Shown: positions 22,520-34,509 of the stretch, piece by piece
Layout: the number at the start of each line of letters is the position of its first letter
Numbering within the stretch: the stretch's first letter is position 1
From: Metarhizium brunneum
Lineage: Eukaryota; Ascomycota; Sordariomycetes; Hypocreales; Clavicipitaceae
NCBI RefSeq assembly: GCF_013426205.1
Contig: NC_089422.1
Span: forward strand, 3,100,001-3,164,000
Direction: 5' to 3'
DNA: 64,000 nt
Position numbers and translations under genes: made by a program
The notes under the pieces: generated by a model
Seen by the model: the letters and a program-made list of their open reading frames with translations, nothing else
The model's database searches: none
What the model was told of the DNA's origin: nothing

Positions 22520-23503
22520 ATGGGCAAAATATCCTTTGCCACGCCCCTCCCACAACCAACACGCTCCGAAGTGCTGGAATGGAAATTCCCGAGGCCACAC
22601 AACCACCTCGTTCTGACGGGCCGATCCCGCGCGGCTTGGCACACATCCTTCGTCATCCCCCAGCTCAACCTCCTCCTCGACGCCGGCCTCTGTGTCAACA
22701 AGCAAAGGCCAAAGCACATCTTTCTCACCCACGGACACGCAGACCACACGCTCCTAGCGTTCGCCTTTGTGAAAAGAGAAGATCCCCCAGACGTGTATTG
22801 CCCCGCAGAAATGAAGCACATCTTCGACACTCATATTCTCGGCACGACAATGATGAACCTGGGAGGCCTCGTTGAGGTAGGTGATGCAGAGAAGCAAGGC
22901 TACAAAGTAGACGACGCGAATGGAGAAACAGACGTCGACGGGCGAACGCCCCAGGAGCGGGCATTTCTAAACACCCACATCACCCACGGCGTCAAGCACG
23001 GAGACACAGTCCCGCTCCGGCGACTCAAGGGCATCACAGCCACAGCGTTCAACTGCGACCACACCGTTCCCTGCGTAGGATACGTCTTCTCATCCACTAC
23101 TAACCGCTTGAAGCAAGAATACAAATCGCTCGCCGGGCCCCAGCTTCGGGATCTGCGACGGTCGGGCGTGGAAATCACAGAACCTCACTCGGTGCCCATG
23201 TTTGCGTTTCTGGGCGACACCACAATCGCCACCTTGGCTTCCGAGCCGCCCTGGCTGCGGGACGGGATCCCCGTTGTCATTACAGAGTGCAGCTTCTTGT
23301 ACGAGGCCCACGCCGCGCAGGCGGACAAAACCAAGCACACAAAGTGGAGCGATTTGGAGCCCGTCATACGCATGTGGCCGGGAACTACCTTTATTTTGAT
23401 CCATTTTAGCATGAGGTACTCGGATAGACAGGTTTGTCAGTTCTTCACGGACTTGGAGGATGCGCCGACGAATATGGTCATCTGGGCAGACCCGGAGGAT
23501 TAA
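22520..23503 (+). CDS. Metallo-beta-lactamase fold protein, RNase Z-like
   Basis: Single exon, 327 residues. The first zinc motif LTHGHADH (residues 69-76) has the HxHxDH signature of the metallo-beta-lactamase fold. Later zinc ligands are plausible in FNCDHTVPCVGYVF, MFAFLGDTT and ILIHFSMRY. The GDT plus HF(S/D) arrangement is like short tRNase Z enzymes, which cut 3' trailers from tRNA precursors. However, the substrate-binding exosite was not seen and the N-terminal region HNHLVLTGRSRAAWHTSF is atypical. MGKISFATPLP is taken as the start; the same frame continues upstream to another ATG at about 22325 with poorer character. A role in tRNA processing is possible but not shown. Confidence 0.85.
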   Translation: MGKISFATPLPQPTRSEVLEWKFPRPHNHLVLTGRSRAAWHTSFVIPQLNLLLDAGLCVNKQRPKHIFLTHGHADHTLLAFAFVKREDPPDVYCPAEMKHIFDTHILGTTMMNLGGLVEVGDAEKQGYKVDDANGETDVDGRTPQERAFLNTHITHGVKHGDTVPLRRLKGITATAFNCDHTVPCVGYVFSSTTNRLKQEYKSLAGPQLRDLRRSGVEITEPHSVPMFAFLGDTTIATLASEPPWLRDGIPVVITECSFLYEAHAAQADKTKHTKWSDLEPVIRMWPGTTFILIHFSMRYSDRQVCQFFTDLEDAPTNMVIWADPED

Positions 23504-24180
23504 AGCCACGCAGGGTTTTTGATGAACCGACCACGGGGAGAGGCACGATTACATGTTGGCTAGGAATACCAACTGCCGGACGCTGGTTATCAGCTCCGAG
23601 TAATCGACACTAAAGCAGTGAGGGCGCTCTGACACCCTGTTCGCGTTTGTGATCAAGGCAAGCCGACCACTGCTCAACGGGGCTGCGGGCCAAATCGCAC
23701 GATGAACCTGGGTCCTCGTAGAAACCATCTGCCAGGTCACTGGTATCTTGTCGTTGCAGGCTGGTTATCTGCCTGCAGAGCTCATTGCAACGGTCTTGCT
23801 ACACTGAGTGTTTGATTGCTGTAGCTACTGTGCCCATAGTTGCTGACATATCGTCCTCCATGGCAATAACGCCGGTTGGGTCTCGACTCTCAACACCGTC
23901 GGGCACTCGATCTCGAGCAGTCTCCGAAAGGACTAGCAATGGTCCGGAAAGGTCACTTCGGAGTGGTATATATCTCGATCTTTGCACCTACTCAGACAAG
24001 AAGTGGACGCCGCCTCAGATTTTGCAACTAGCAAGTCTGCATTTCCGCGATCCGGACTAGAAGAGACGAAAAGAAGAGAATATATTCTCTGCTTCTTCTT
24101 TTTTTTCCTCACTCCAAGTTTTATCGGTGCCGGAATCCTTCCGATATACCAGGGCAGGTCCCCGGCCTAGATTTGGCGAA
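23504..24180. other. Intergenic, no gene seen
   Basis: Between the metallo-hydrolase and the small Cys-rich gene. A pure T run near 24099-24106 lies 75 bases before the next start. Short open frames have no family features. Confidence 0.45.
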
Positions 24181-24534
24181 ATGTGTTTCCACTTCATCTC
24201 ATGGCACGTCTGCCCAACCTGCCGCCGCACCTTCAACAAGCAGCGAAACCTCGTCCCCTGCTGGAACGGCGAGATCCGACCCCATTGCATCTACAGACAC
24301 GGATTGTCATGTCGGAATGGCGACTACTCGTCCGAGAAGCCGGAGATATATACCGATCTCGCTTGTCGTTTCTGCAGGACGTCAGACACCAATATCCGCG
24401 AAGGGCCAGTCGCACATGTTGATGTGAGGAAGCCCCAGCTCAGAAAACAGACCAAGTGTCTGTGGTTGGCGAGGAGATCTTTCTTTAGAGGGAGCGGTTA
24501 TAATAAACTCGCCTGGAAGCTGAGGAAGAGGTAG
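24181..24534 (+). CDS. Small Cys-rich protein, likely metal-binding, unknown
   Basis: 117 residues starting MCFHFISWHVCPTCRR. Cys/His pattern: C2, H5, H9, C11, C14, then C27, H35-C36, C43, and CRFC near 62-65. This Cx2C...HC...C...CxxC layout suggests a small zinc-binding fold of the kind seen in short fungal proteins that begin with MC(F/Y). The C-terminal third is basic (RKPQLRKQTKCLWLARRSFF ... KLRKR) and could bind nucleic acid or carry a nuclear signal. No signal peptide. Other open frames cover the same bases; this one is chosen because the Cys spacing looks designed. No function assigned. Confidence 0.55.
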   Translation: MCFHFISWHVCPTCRRTFNKQRNLVPCWNGEIRPHCIYRHGLSCRNGDYSSEKPEIYTDLACRFCRTSDTNIREGPVAHVDVRKPQLRKQTKCLWLARRSFFRGSGYNKLAWKLRKR

Positions 24535-24998
24535 ATAAACTGTAGGGGACGTGGATTATACAATGGCGAGGTTTCTGAAAATATACATGGACTGGTTGGC
24601 AAAATATGACACATTCGACTAGCTCTTCATCTTTCAAATTTGTCACTGCCCAAAAAGGACAAATACATGCATCCTGTGCATATGAACAATATATATGTTT
24701 ATGTACGTTAGGGTATTATGCACGCCATGTGCCCAAAATCAACTCCGGTTGCTTCCAATGCACTTCCTGTGAATCCCCCCCTCCATGCTGTATAGCATTT
24801 TCCCATGGCCAAAAATTGGTTTCAGCCAAGGTGTGTGAAAACATAGGCAAAATTGCGCCCAAACGGAACAAAAAGCCACAGGTTTAGTTATGTAAAGGAG
24901 AAAATGAGGGAAAATAACTCAAGACCCCAACTCGTATCGTACACTATCGGAAATTGTGGGCGGTTTTCAATAAATCCACCACTCCAAAGGCTGGCGCA

Positions 24999-26368
24999 TC
25001 ATGGCATCACAGACTTGCCTTTTAGTGCCTGTGATGGACCAAGACGAAGCAAGTCTTCCTGTCCAATGTAGAAAGTAGGCTTCTCTTTCAAATATTGCTC
25101 GTGGAAAAGCTTCAAGTAGGGACCAGGCATCTGCGTTCCGACGTCGATCTTGATTTGATCGTCCTTTCCGGTCCATAAATGTCGGACAAAAATGCCGTTA
25201 CAGCCAGAATCAGTTTGCGGAAAGCCGTTGGCCTCGGTGCAGGGCAACTCCCTGATATGTTCCGTATAGTTGTAGCGGACGAACGTACCAAAACCGCCCT
25301 GGTCCGTCGGGCGTCCTGGAGCATTCAACCGGAATTCCTTGCATTCGGGATACGGGCTGTCATCGTCCGGACATTTGTTCCATGCATCCATTATCTTGTA
25401 TGTCATGGGGTTATTTTGCGAAATGATGAAACCAGTGTTGAGATAGAGTTTGCCAAAGCGGTCCTTGTTCCAATCAGTGTCGGGGTCGACAGCAAGGGCC
25501 ATGGAGTTGGTATCAGGATAAAGCCTCCAGTAATTCATGAGCCACTCAAAGGGAAGGTCCAGGTAGTGGAAGATTGCGTCAGAATCAAGGTAGATGCACA
25601 CGTCATGCTCCTTGAGAATTTTCGAAATAACGGGGGGTTTCTTCCAAGATGCCCGGCGATCACCCGGGTCAACGGTGTTAATGTAGTAGTACTTGTATCC
25701 GTGAATGCGAGCTATCCTCTGTTAGCCAGCCAGGACCAGGAATCTCTAGCCAGTGGGGGCAACAAACATACCATACACATAATGATTCAAAAGACCAAGG
25801 GACAGGCCGTGCACACCTTTGGGACTGTCCCAGTCCATAACGTCTGGGCCAAACACTTGGCCAGACTCATTGAATAGGCGGTTGTCGAGATCGATGATGC
25901 AGAGATTCTCGCCCATGGGCTGCTGCCAATGTGCCGCTTCGGGCAATCTCCACTCGAAAGCATTATACGGCTTAAAAAAGGGTTGATCAGGCGTAAGGGC
26001 GGGCTTATACATTTGTTTAAGGAAGAATTTTCGAAGCTCGTCATCACTGGATGTTGCTGCAGCTGGCGTTTTGGAGTCTGGAGAAGGCCTCTGTATCGGC
26101 GTGGTGCTATTGTCGTCGGTGGTTGAGGGACGCGGTTGAGAATGTTGTGTATGGGGTCTATTGAGGCAATGAAGCCAAAAAAGTCAGCACAGCTCAGCCG
26201 GAGGGAGGTCGGTCTCGTAACCAGGAGGACAATAAAGCGTGTGTACCTGACAGGAAGATTCCAGGAGTCGAGATGGTTATATACTAGGCCGACGAAGGCT
26301 GCGACGAAGAAGATGGCCCCGACGAGGATGGCCATCCCCTTGGTCGAGCGCACAGAGTTGTTTAGCAT
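24999..26368 (-). CDS. Type II membrane glycosyltransferase, GT34 (GMA12/MNN10)-like, 3 exons
   Basis: Exons 26368-26247, 26157-25772 and 25711-24999 (introns 89 and 60 nt) join to 406 residues. Residues 12-31 (MAILVGAIFFVAAFVGLVYN) form a single signal-anchor helix after a short basic tail, followed by a Pro/Ser/Thr-rich stem: a Golgi type II enzyme. The catalytic part has ARIHGYKYYYINTVDPGDRR, then DVCIYLDSDAIFHYLDLPFE with a DxD-type DSD near 210, then LYLNTGFIISQNNP and GRPTDQGGFG, and finally RHLWTG. This is the architecture of alpha-galactosyl- or mannosyltransferases of the GMA12/MNN10 group, which elongate N-glycan outer chains or galactomannan. The conserved His after the DxD region that family members use is not certain. 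The acceptor cannot be told from sequence. Confidence 0.85.
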
Positions 26369-26538
26369 GCTGGGCAGGGCGATCCCATACCATTCGAAGA
26401 CTCGCGAGTGGTAAGACGGGCAGGGCCGCGAAGGCGTATGCGCTCAAGTGCCCCTGTGCCGGCTCGCGACGTTTTTATCGTGGGGAACCTGGGAGAGGTT
26501 GAGCGCTTTTGAACGAGTGGAGTGTGGGGGTCTGGTGC

Positions 26539-26660
26539 CAGACAACTCGCGGCCTGTCTGACAACAGCCCAACACAGGAACAAGCTTAGGAATGTTGACC
26601 AGACAACTCGCGGCCTGTCTGACAACAGCCCAACACAGGAACAAGCTTAGGAATGTTGAC
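26539..26660. repeat. Perfect 61-bp tandem duplication
   Basis: Two identical adjacent 61-bp copies (26539-26599 and 26600-26660), each beginning CAGACAACTCGCGG and ending GAATGTTGAC. It lies 170 bp upstream of the glycosyltransferase start, so it doubles part of that promoter or leader. Identity of the copies suggests a recent event. Confidence 0.95.
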
Positions 26661-29032
26661 GGAACGATTGGCCCTGGCTGTGGTTTTCAAGAAAGGACGA
26701 AGGGTGAAGTAAAATCAAGTCAATACAAAAGAGAAACACAACCCCCCAGCTCTGACTTTCTTGCTTTCCAACGTCGCTTGAGGAATTGCAAATTTAGTTC
26801 CGACAATGAAATGGCGAAAAATAAAATAAAATCAAAAATACGGACAACTGAGAAGGGGAAAAGGGGTGGGCAAGGTGGCAGGAAAGGGACAAATTTGAGT
26901 TAGGGCAACCTCAGGGGAAACGGAGACTTAAGAGAGGGCCGGACTGAAGACAAGCGCCAGAACTATGGAACCAGACAACTTGACGCCGTGGTTTCGTTTA
27001 ATGTTCGGCTGCAACAGGCGCACACCGACGTCGACAGAGAAGGATGAGAGAGACAGCCGTCGTCTTGCCAAGATATTGCCAAGTTTGCCAAGGAGGAGCA
27101 TATGTCTACGCTGCGTCGTAAGGATAATGAGAGAGGCGGTTTTCTACGGAGTACGTGAGGACCGAAGTGAAGGTATCAGTTGTATAGACATGGACAGAGT
27201 AGTCTTCGGGGCAACACCACGGACGCGAGATCGAGCGCGGTGTCGATATACAAACAAAGGCCAAAAGGCCACAACAAAGCATCGATCAAAAAAGATGGAG
27301 GTCGTTCGTGGACAAACCGGCAATAACTGCCTCCTAGGTACCTAGTACTTGGAGGAGGACGCGTACGTGGCAGGGATGACACAAGCCAGAAATCGGTAGC
27401 GCTACTGCACCTTCCCTGCTTGTTCCCCGCCAGCCGCAGGGGCAAATCTAAGGGGTGCCATTTTCAAACATTCAATCTTCTTACTTAAACAAGAGGTGCG
27501 CATCCTGCGTCCCTGGTCTGGCGTCTTTTTGCTGCGTTTTATCACAAACGAAATCCTGAACCAGTCCTACGGTTGGTCAGGAACCTGTCTTGGCTTTGAC
27601 TTTTGCTCCCCAGTTGCGTATTTGGTGCATAACCCGAAGCATTCACACGAACACGAGCAATGGACTCTACTCCGTACTCCGTACAGCAGCTGAATCGCCA
27701 CGACGGCTTCCGACGGGGACTGGTGGCTTGTTTGTCGTGAAACATGTGGTCAGCCGTGGGGGCTAGGTTGACCGCCCTGTGTCCATCACCCGGAGCATCA
27801 TCGGTCGCTATAGCCTCTCTGGACAGTTAGGGTTTGCTTGACGGCTTCGGATGAGCGGCATGGCATTTGCCATCTTGTGTCTCCTGGTCTAACCTTGTTC
27901 TAGGTTGAATCACAGTGCCGTCATGTGCTTGCGCACCTCCACAGCTGGGCGAGGAGTCGCACTACAGCAGCTCCCGCGGTCGACAGGCTCTTCGTTGCAG
28001 ACAGAGCATTGTGTTTTGCGCATCGACATGGGCTTCTTGTTACGAATCTACCCAAAGCGGAGGACCTCCTACAGATGGAGATCGTATTGTGGTAGACATG
28101 TTGGTGTTCTATGTACAAGTTAGGATCCACTTTCGACGTCGTGAGGCTCTTTTCATGCTGCCAAATTGCGGCTGCGAGTTAAATTTAGCAGTCAAGCAAA
28201 CGTGGCATTCGGACTTCTTTTGCGCCATCCGAAATACTACAAATTCCAGTCTCGCTGAGAAAGGTTGTTTATTCAGCCGTATAATATGGCCTCATGCTAT
28301 CAATCTCAACCACATTCTCCTCCGAGCCATGGCCACAAGGTCGAACCGCGCAGTTTCAAAGTCTCCTTATGCATTTTTTCCCTGTTAAGCAGCCACAGAG
28401 GCGCACTGTGTGCGAATATCGCTCAAGTTTCTTGCAGACGCCTCAAATCACGAGTGGTCTGCTTACCTCCTGCCTCACTCGAGCCTATCACAGCTAACGC
28501 CAAGAAATAAGACGGTATTTAGCGCAACGCCTCTCGGACGCCGCCAACAACAGGCTACATCCATTGCCGATCTTTTCATATCGCACCTAGAATCGGAGCC
28601 TGCTCGGTCAACTTCGACCTCGACATGTGTGGTTCCATGTTTGCCGACAGCTTTTCCCACATCATACGGCATTTTCTAGAGCGCCAGACAGTACCGACCG
28701 GCCAAAGACCTGCTGGTGACTCCGCTTTCCATTAATACCAGGCTCGCAATACTGTTTCCCTTCGGTTCCTGGTCCGTGGAGTTCGTAATGGCCGAGACTA
28801 CGGCAGGAAGCTGTATCTTGCAGCGCTCAGCAGAATGAAACACAGGCGACATGAGGCAGGAGGAATGAGTTCCATTGGCCCTTCAAGCCAAATCTCCTAC
28901 TCTATCAAAGGATTTCCTCAGACCGGCCAATGAACGAGAATGGCAAACAAGACGTTAAAGCAAAACCTTGAGGTACGGCAAGACAGCAATACTGAAACAA
29001 GTCCATTTCTCCATCTCTAACGCGTGAGTTGC
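26661..29032. other. Gene-free 2.4 kb
   Basis: No frame shows a recognisable domain or consistent coding character. Holds three TACTCCGTA-type copies: one complementary (27145-27153) and two overlapping (27668-27683). The last kilobase is 3' flank of the carboxylesterase. It may be old, heavily mutated sequence, but no transposon features were seen. Confidence 0.45.
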
Positions 29033-30791
29033 TCAAGCGCCGTTAGCAGGGTCGAGAATGAGCTGGTTCAACAAGTCGCACCGCTTCATCAGCTTCCTGG
29101 GCAAAGTTGTCCCCTCAAACTCGTCTGTGATATTATACATCTCTTTGACCGAACCCCAAACCGGCCAATCCATCTTTTGGCCATTGACAAAATTGAGCAG
29201 TCGTCTCTGGAAGCCGTTTACTAGCTCTGTATTATTAACAGGCGCGATGTCCTCGTTGTTAAAGAAGTCTGATGCGATTGTTAGCGTACAAGTCTCTCCG
29301 CTTCTCGAAAAATCAACTTACAGTCCAGATCCTGTCCATGCACAGCCGGTGGGGTAGACATTATATACCTTCTTGCTAGGCTCGGCAAAGAATTGGCAAG
29401 ATTGTTCGCATTGCAAGCGAACACAATATCCGTGGTCCAATCCCATGCCATCTTTGAAACCTTGCTGGCATCATGATATTCATCTTGCAGCATTTTGATG
29501 GTTTCGCTGCTTGCATACGGCAGTTGCTGTCGTACCATGATGGGGAAATAGCCTGGCAAACCAGTGTCGTGCGATGTTCCCATCCCTTCGAGCGCCATAC
29601 TACCTAAGATCAAAGCATTCAGCCCTTTGTAAAATTCGCCCCTTCTCAGCATGGCCAGTGGCAGATCTGGGATGATTTTGCCGTCGGGCGCAGGACCGAA
29701 ACCATGGAGCGGGCCTATCTGGCCGCCGCCACTCTGTGAAGGCATCTGGTTAATTAGTTGATCGTTGATTCCTATCATGGTTTCTTCAGGAACTGATCGT
29801 AAACACCGCAGAGTTGTGCAATTTGCAGTCTTGAGCACTAGGTTGAACAACTCCTTCTGTCGCTCGGTAACATTTCGCTTCGGAGGCGCAGCAGGTGATG
29901 ACAAGTACGCCTTGGACTATGTCAGTCAATCGCATGCCTATTAGGAACAACTTATCAAACCTGTTGGAATGGGAGCTTGCGACGACCCGCATATGCGACC
30001 ATCAGATAGTATATCATACCGGCCCCAGCGCTCTGCCCAATGGTTGTGATGCGTTTGCCGTCACCTCCGAAATCTTTGATGTATTTGGAGGTCCATTCTG
30101 CTGCGGCAAGACAGTCGAGCATGCCAACATTGCCGTCCATATCCTCACCTTCAGCATACGTCCAGCCAGGCATCCCCAGTCTTTGGCGACAGTTTCTATC
30201 AGTATTTTGTGGTCGTACTTGGAGAGCACAGGAGAAGGAAGAGCCGCACCTATAATTGTTTGAAACGAATATGAACTTGTCAGCATGGTCCCGAAACATT
30301 CTATCAAACAGGCCCATGGGCGAGAACATAATATCCTTGCTTCCAAAAGCGTATGCGCTGCCAAAAAAGTTGTGCAGCACAGGAACATCGTCACCTGGAT
30401 TCACCCCTTCGGGCACATAGACATCCAGAAACAAACAGTCTTCTCGGCCCCATGTCGTTCCGTTGATTTCGGGATACGGAATATAACCCGGCGCAGAGGC
30501 GATGCAAGCTGTGCTCGCCCAAGGCACTTTACCATCCTGGACACCGTGTACTTTGGGGAGTTTGGTGTCTGGTGCCCGAAAGCGTAGGTTACCCGTTGGC
30601 GCGTTGGCGAAGCGAATATTCTTGTAGATTTTGACTTTATGCCCAGAAATGGTTGTGTTATGGTATGTAGGGATATGCTGAGCGTATCCGAGATCAACAA
30701 TGTCGTTCTTCGGAGCGTCATTTGTAGGTTTGGCAAACGTGCGTGCCAGGAGCGCAAGTACTAGCAGAGGAGAAAGGTTCAACACGGCCAT
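29033..30791 (-). CDS. Secreted type-B carboxylesterase/lipase, 4 exons
   Basis: Exons 30791-30250, 30180-29961, 29910-29322 and 29268-29033 (introns 69, 50 and 53 nt) join to 528 residues, normal for the family. Residues 1-20 (MAVLNLSPLLVLALLARTFA) are a signal peptide. Family blocks: NIRFANAPTGNLRFR, EDCLFLDVYVPEG, NNYR-LGMPGWTYAEGEDMDG across the first join, and TTIGQSAGAGMIYYLM with the nucleophile Ser near 231 in GxSxG. The Glu and His partners are likely in the last two exons (the HG..D region of PAVHGQDL) but not certain. Several N-glycosylation sequons occur. The 69-nt first intron is a multiple of three without a stop, so an unspliced form would add 23 residues. Divergent from a Zn2Cys6 regulator. 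Substrate unknown (ester, feruloyl, sterol or detoxification). Confidence 0.92.
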
Positions 30792-31527
30792 GGTGTATAT
30801 CTGTCATCAAATGATGGAACTGTCGCCCTGCTCTCCCTTTTCTACGGCCACATCAGCAACTTATCGTCTTTTTAAGTCGTAAGCTGGAACGATTGCTTCT
30901 TGTCCTAATCAGGCAAACGAGCAGTGCATCATCTTAAGGCGGATTCGAATTGTCCAGGCTATACTCACGACCCTCATCAACAATGCTGGCTTCAATTAAC
31001 CGTCCACTCCATCGAGGCAGTGCTAACCGTGTAAGATGATTCGCAGCCTGCCGCAACCCGAGTCAGGCGAGACGACTGAGGCTGTTCACTCTTGTGGCCA
31101 CGAGTTACATTCCTCGTCTGTTTAGAGGAATCTCTATATTTGACACACGAGCATTGCGTCTACTAGTTGCATAGTCTTACGAACCGCCCGCCTCTCGAGC
31201 ATTTGCATATCGTTCAGCAATCGGCCGATCGAAGAAGGATTGACATGTTCTTATCTCAATCTGACGGCGCTATTGCCCAAAAGGGAAAACGAGGTCAGCG
31301 CCACACAAAGTAATTACGCCGACTGCATTACACGTCCCTTGACTCAGCCTCTTGATACTCGGCAACACAACATTCATATCTAGAACTGTCACCGCATATC
31401 TGAATGGGATGCTCTCGTTTGCCTGTTAGGGCCATTTGGTCGTCCTGCAATGCAATAGTATCCTTGAACGAACCAAGGGCGCACTGAGCAGCCAGGCGTG
31501 AATACTCGACACACCACAAATACCAAG
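30792..31527. promoter_or_regulatory. Shared divergent promoter: carboxylesterase and Zn2Cys6 regulator
   Basis: 736 bases between the two start codons. Both promoters must lie here. Zn2Cys6 factors often bind CGG half-sites; several CGG/CCG triplets occur (for example near 31195 and 31226) but no clear spaced pair was identified. Confidence 0.5.
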
Positions 31528-32919
31528 ATGCCATCCGGGGTGTCTGGTGAGCCGGATTTTCGAGTCATTTCCTTCCGACCCCAGCGCGGAGAAGCATTTG
31601 GATCCGCCAGGAAATATCAGCGTCGAAAGACGCACCAGAAGTCGAAGACGGGATGTTTGGGTTGTAAATTGAAGCGAGTCAAGGTTGAACGCACCCCTAC
31701 GTACACTAGTCCACACCATACTTGATATCTCCCCCAAGACTAACGATACTGTCAAAAGTGTGACGAAACTCTCCCATCATGTTCCCGGTGCCGAAGAAAC
31801 AGTGCCTGGTGCAGCTACACCACCCAAGAGTTTGGGTCCGGCAGGTTGTGCAGCCAGGATGAGGCACGCTCAATTAGTTCGGGCCATGAACTAAACCGCC
31901 TCGGTTGTCTCGAATCATCACCCGCAATTCACGGCTTTGACCCGGAAATGGAGCAAACAGGCGACGGGACGCCGCGCAACGTCCTCATGAACCACTTCCA
32001 TCACGTATTCCTGGAGCTGCAAGTCATAGGCGCGAGAGAGCTCTCCCCCATCCTGGCTCTTGGGTTATGCCGCCCATTCCTGATGAACTCCATCTTTGCT
32101 CTCTCGGCGTCCCATCTCCGCTTCAAATCTGTATCCAATGCGTCGCATCGCGTGGCCGAACACTTTCAACAAGCACTAGCCATCAAGAATTTCCAGGGTG
32201 CACTGGCTTCGCCCCTGGACCAACAGACTGCTGATGCGCTGCTCCTAACGGCCATGTTTCTCAACCTGCTGTCATTTTCGGCGGTAGAGGACGAGGATAT
32301 CGGGAATTCGTGGGTATACAACAATCATCCTGACAGGCTGGGGTGGTTTTCGCTCTCACTGGGTATGAAGCCTCTCATCTACGCGACAGAGACATTTCGA
32401 GAGAATACTATTCTGAACTGGCTGTTTGACTCATCCGATGATGAAGCAAAGTCTTTTCATGGTTCATGGGAGTTGATGCACTTGCATGACGTTCCTCTTC
32501 ATTGGTTGGACCTGGTTGGCTTGACGCGGGATTCCCAGCCTGACGCCAAGTTCTTTCACCCTATTAGGATTCTGAGTGAGACTAATAAGCTGGAGCCAAG
32601 CCCTAAGAATTTCTTTCTCTATGTGAGTATGATTGGGTCCTTGGACGTTGATTTCCGCACCGACCTGGAGAGGCGGCATGAGATGGCCATGTGGCTCATG
32701 GGATATTGGTTGGGGCTGCTACTTCGGTATGACTTTTGGTGGCTTCGGAAGAGGGTAAGAAGAGACTTTCGTGCCGTCTGTAGGAAACTGATGGACAATG
32801 GCGTGAGGGACAGGCCGGGCGCGGAGGGTGTGATGTGGAGGATGCTGGTGGATGACTTGGAGAAGGCCCCTTACTGGAAGAGTCTTCCACACGGTGGTCG
32901 AGTCTGCGAAGAAGTATAG
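31528..32919 (+). CDS. Zn2Cys6 transcription factor, 2 exons
   Basis: Exons 31528-31683 and 31759-32919 (75-nt intron, GTTGAA...AAG) join to 438 residues. The intron splits the zinc cluster, and the join gives TGCLGCKLKRVK-CDETLP followed by SCSRCRRNSAWC. The six Cys at 43, 46, 53, 60, 63 and 70 follow C-x2-C-x6-C-x6-C-x2-C-x6-C exactly. A basic stretch before it (RKYQRRKTHQKSK) is usual. The rest resembles the fungal-specific regulatory region of short sterol-uptake-type or C6 regulators: MNHFHHVFLELQVIGARELS, then RPFLMNSIFALSASHLRF, then QQTADALLLTAMFLNLLSFS. MPSGVSGEPD is the first ATG in frame. Divergent neighbour is a secreted esterase, a possible target. Ligand and targets unknown. Confidence 0.92.
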
Positions 32920-33157
32920 ATGGGGCAGGACGTGGTGAAGGTAGCATGACAATCTGAAGCGTGCGACCCAGGTGCAGTGTAGGATCATCATCATCGGATG
33001 CGACCATAGTATCAAGGTGCCACCAACATGCTACATCTCACATATTTGCATGGTAAGATATGTATGTATATCATCTCCAGCTGGCACAGCCAGGACAAGG
33101 CAAACCAAGACTAAAGGGTATCAATAGGTTTCAAGCTCGCGTCATCTGCTCGATATG

Positions 33158-33173
33158 TACTCCGTACGGAGTA
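33158..33173. repeat. 16-bp perfect palindrome TACTCCGTACGGAGTA
   Basis: Two overlapping inverted copies of the 9-mer that recurs across this window. Lies 240 bp past the Zn2Cys6 gene. Confidence 0.9.
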
Positions 33174-34509
33174 AGTAGTGAGGGGAAGGAGACGGACAAC
33201 GGCGCAGCTTTGGTTCGTCCCGATGATACCTGGCGCATGGATCAAGTACGAGTCGCACAGAGAATACGATGTGTTGCAAAATGTATCCATGAACAGAGCC
33301 GCTGTGGCGCTGAACCTTGGAAGTCATATGCATGAGGCCAGCAACCCCCGTTGGTGGCGATGTTGGGGGCCACGGAAACGGCAAGAAGAGGCCTGATTCT
33401 GGCTGTGTCTGTTCTCTCTACCGTCTGCTTATATTCGCTGCATTCACGATGCATCGGATATACGTATCCCAAAGAGCGTCAGGCTCAGAGACCAGCGCGT
33501 AACTCTGGCGCAGCTGCTCGAGATGGCTACACCCGGATGGATGCTTGGAACGACTTGCAACACGGTCAGCCGAGTTGGGCACCGGCAGACGCAAGTTTTC
33601 GAACAGGCCAATATCAACATGGTCCTGCGGCAGCGCAGCGCACGCTTGTTGCCGCACCCAACAAAGGCCGTCGATATTTTTTTCTTTTTTTTGCAACCGC
33701 GCGGTTTCACTTCTTCATCTCCACGCTTTGCTGGTTTCACAGCGCCTTTCTGCCGCCCTTTAGGAGTACACATCGGCCGGAAGGGTTCCTTCAAAACATG
33801 CAGCAGGCCAATAGCGGGAATCTCAGTCTGCATATTTTGCAAAAAGGGCCACAGGGAAGGGGCAGAAGGAGGGGGGATGATATCACGGCAAGTCTGCAAG
33901 CGCATCGTTGTCAAATGCTGTGCTTCCACGAGACGCGCGACCGTGCAAATCGGGTGCGACTCAGCCATCTGCCAATTGGCTGCCTCCGTTATGGTGTACT
34001 TTGCCGTTGTGCTTGTCTCCTGGGGATTTGCGACGAGCCGGGAGACAGGACGGGAGGATTTGCTTGGGACATGCTCTCCAGATGTCCCGTTCGGATGCTT
34101 GCTCTCTCTCTCGCCCTGCCGGTGAATCACCAGCGCGCGTCGCTCGAGTGACAAGTAAATGCGAACTGATTATTATTTTCTTCGCTACTCGGCGATTGAA
34201 ACTTGTTATTCAGGGCATCCAGCACTGCAGTCATGTGCGTGAGAATGAGTCGGACTGATTCCTCGACGTTTCGCACAGCTGATGCCTTATAAAGTCAGCA
34301 ACAGCCGACGCCTGTCTGAATTTGGTCCTCTCTTTTTGCTCTCTTTCTTTCTGTGTCACTCTCTACCGCGTCTGGGAGACTCAAAGCCTCGATATATATA
34401 TGAATATACATATTTATATTTCCCTCTCCTCGAGCTGGCTCGCGCGCGTCTACTAGCTTGGGAAAACAACGCAGGCACCAAGTCCATCCAGCCAAGTTGG
34501 AGACAATTC

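Noticed and set aside
26965..27345. 126-codon plus-strand frame
   Set aside because: Very basic random-looking translation, no domain, crosses a dispersed 9-mer copy.
33351..34151. 266-codon plus-strand frame
   Set aside because: Overlaps equally long frames on both strands, translation is compositionally odd and no domain or signal is recognisable; a chance frame in GC-rich DNA.
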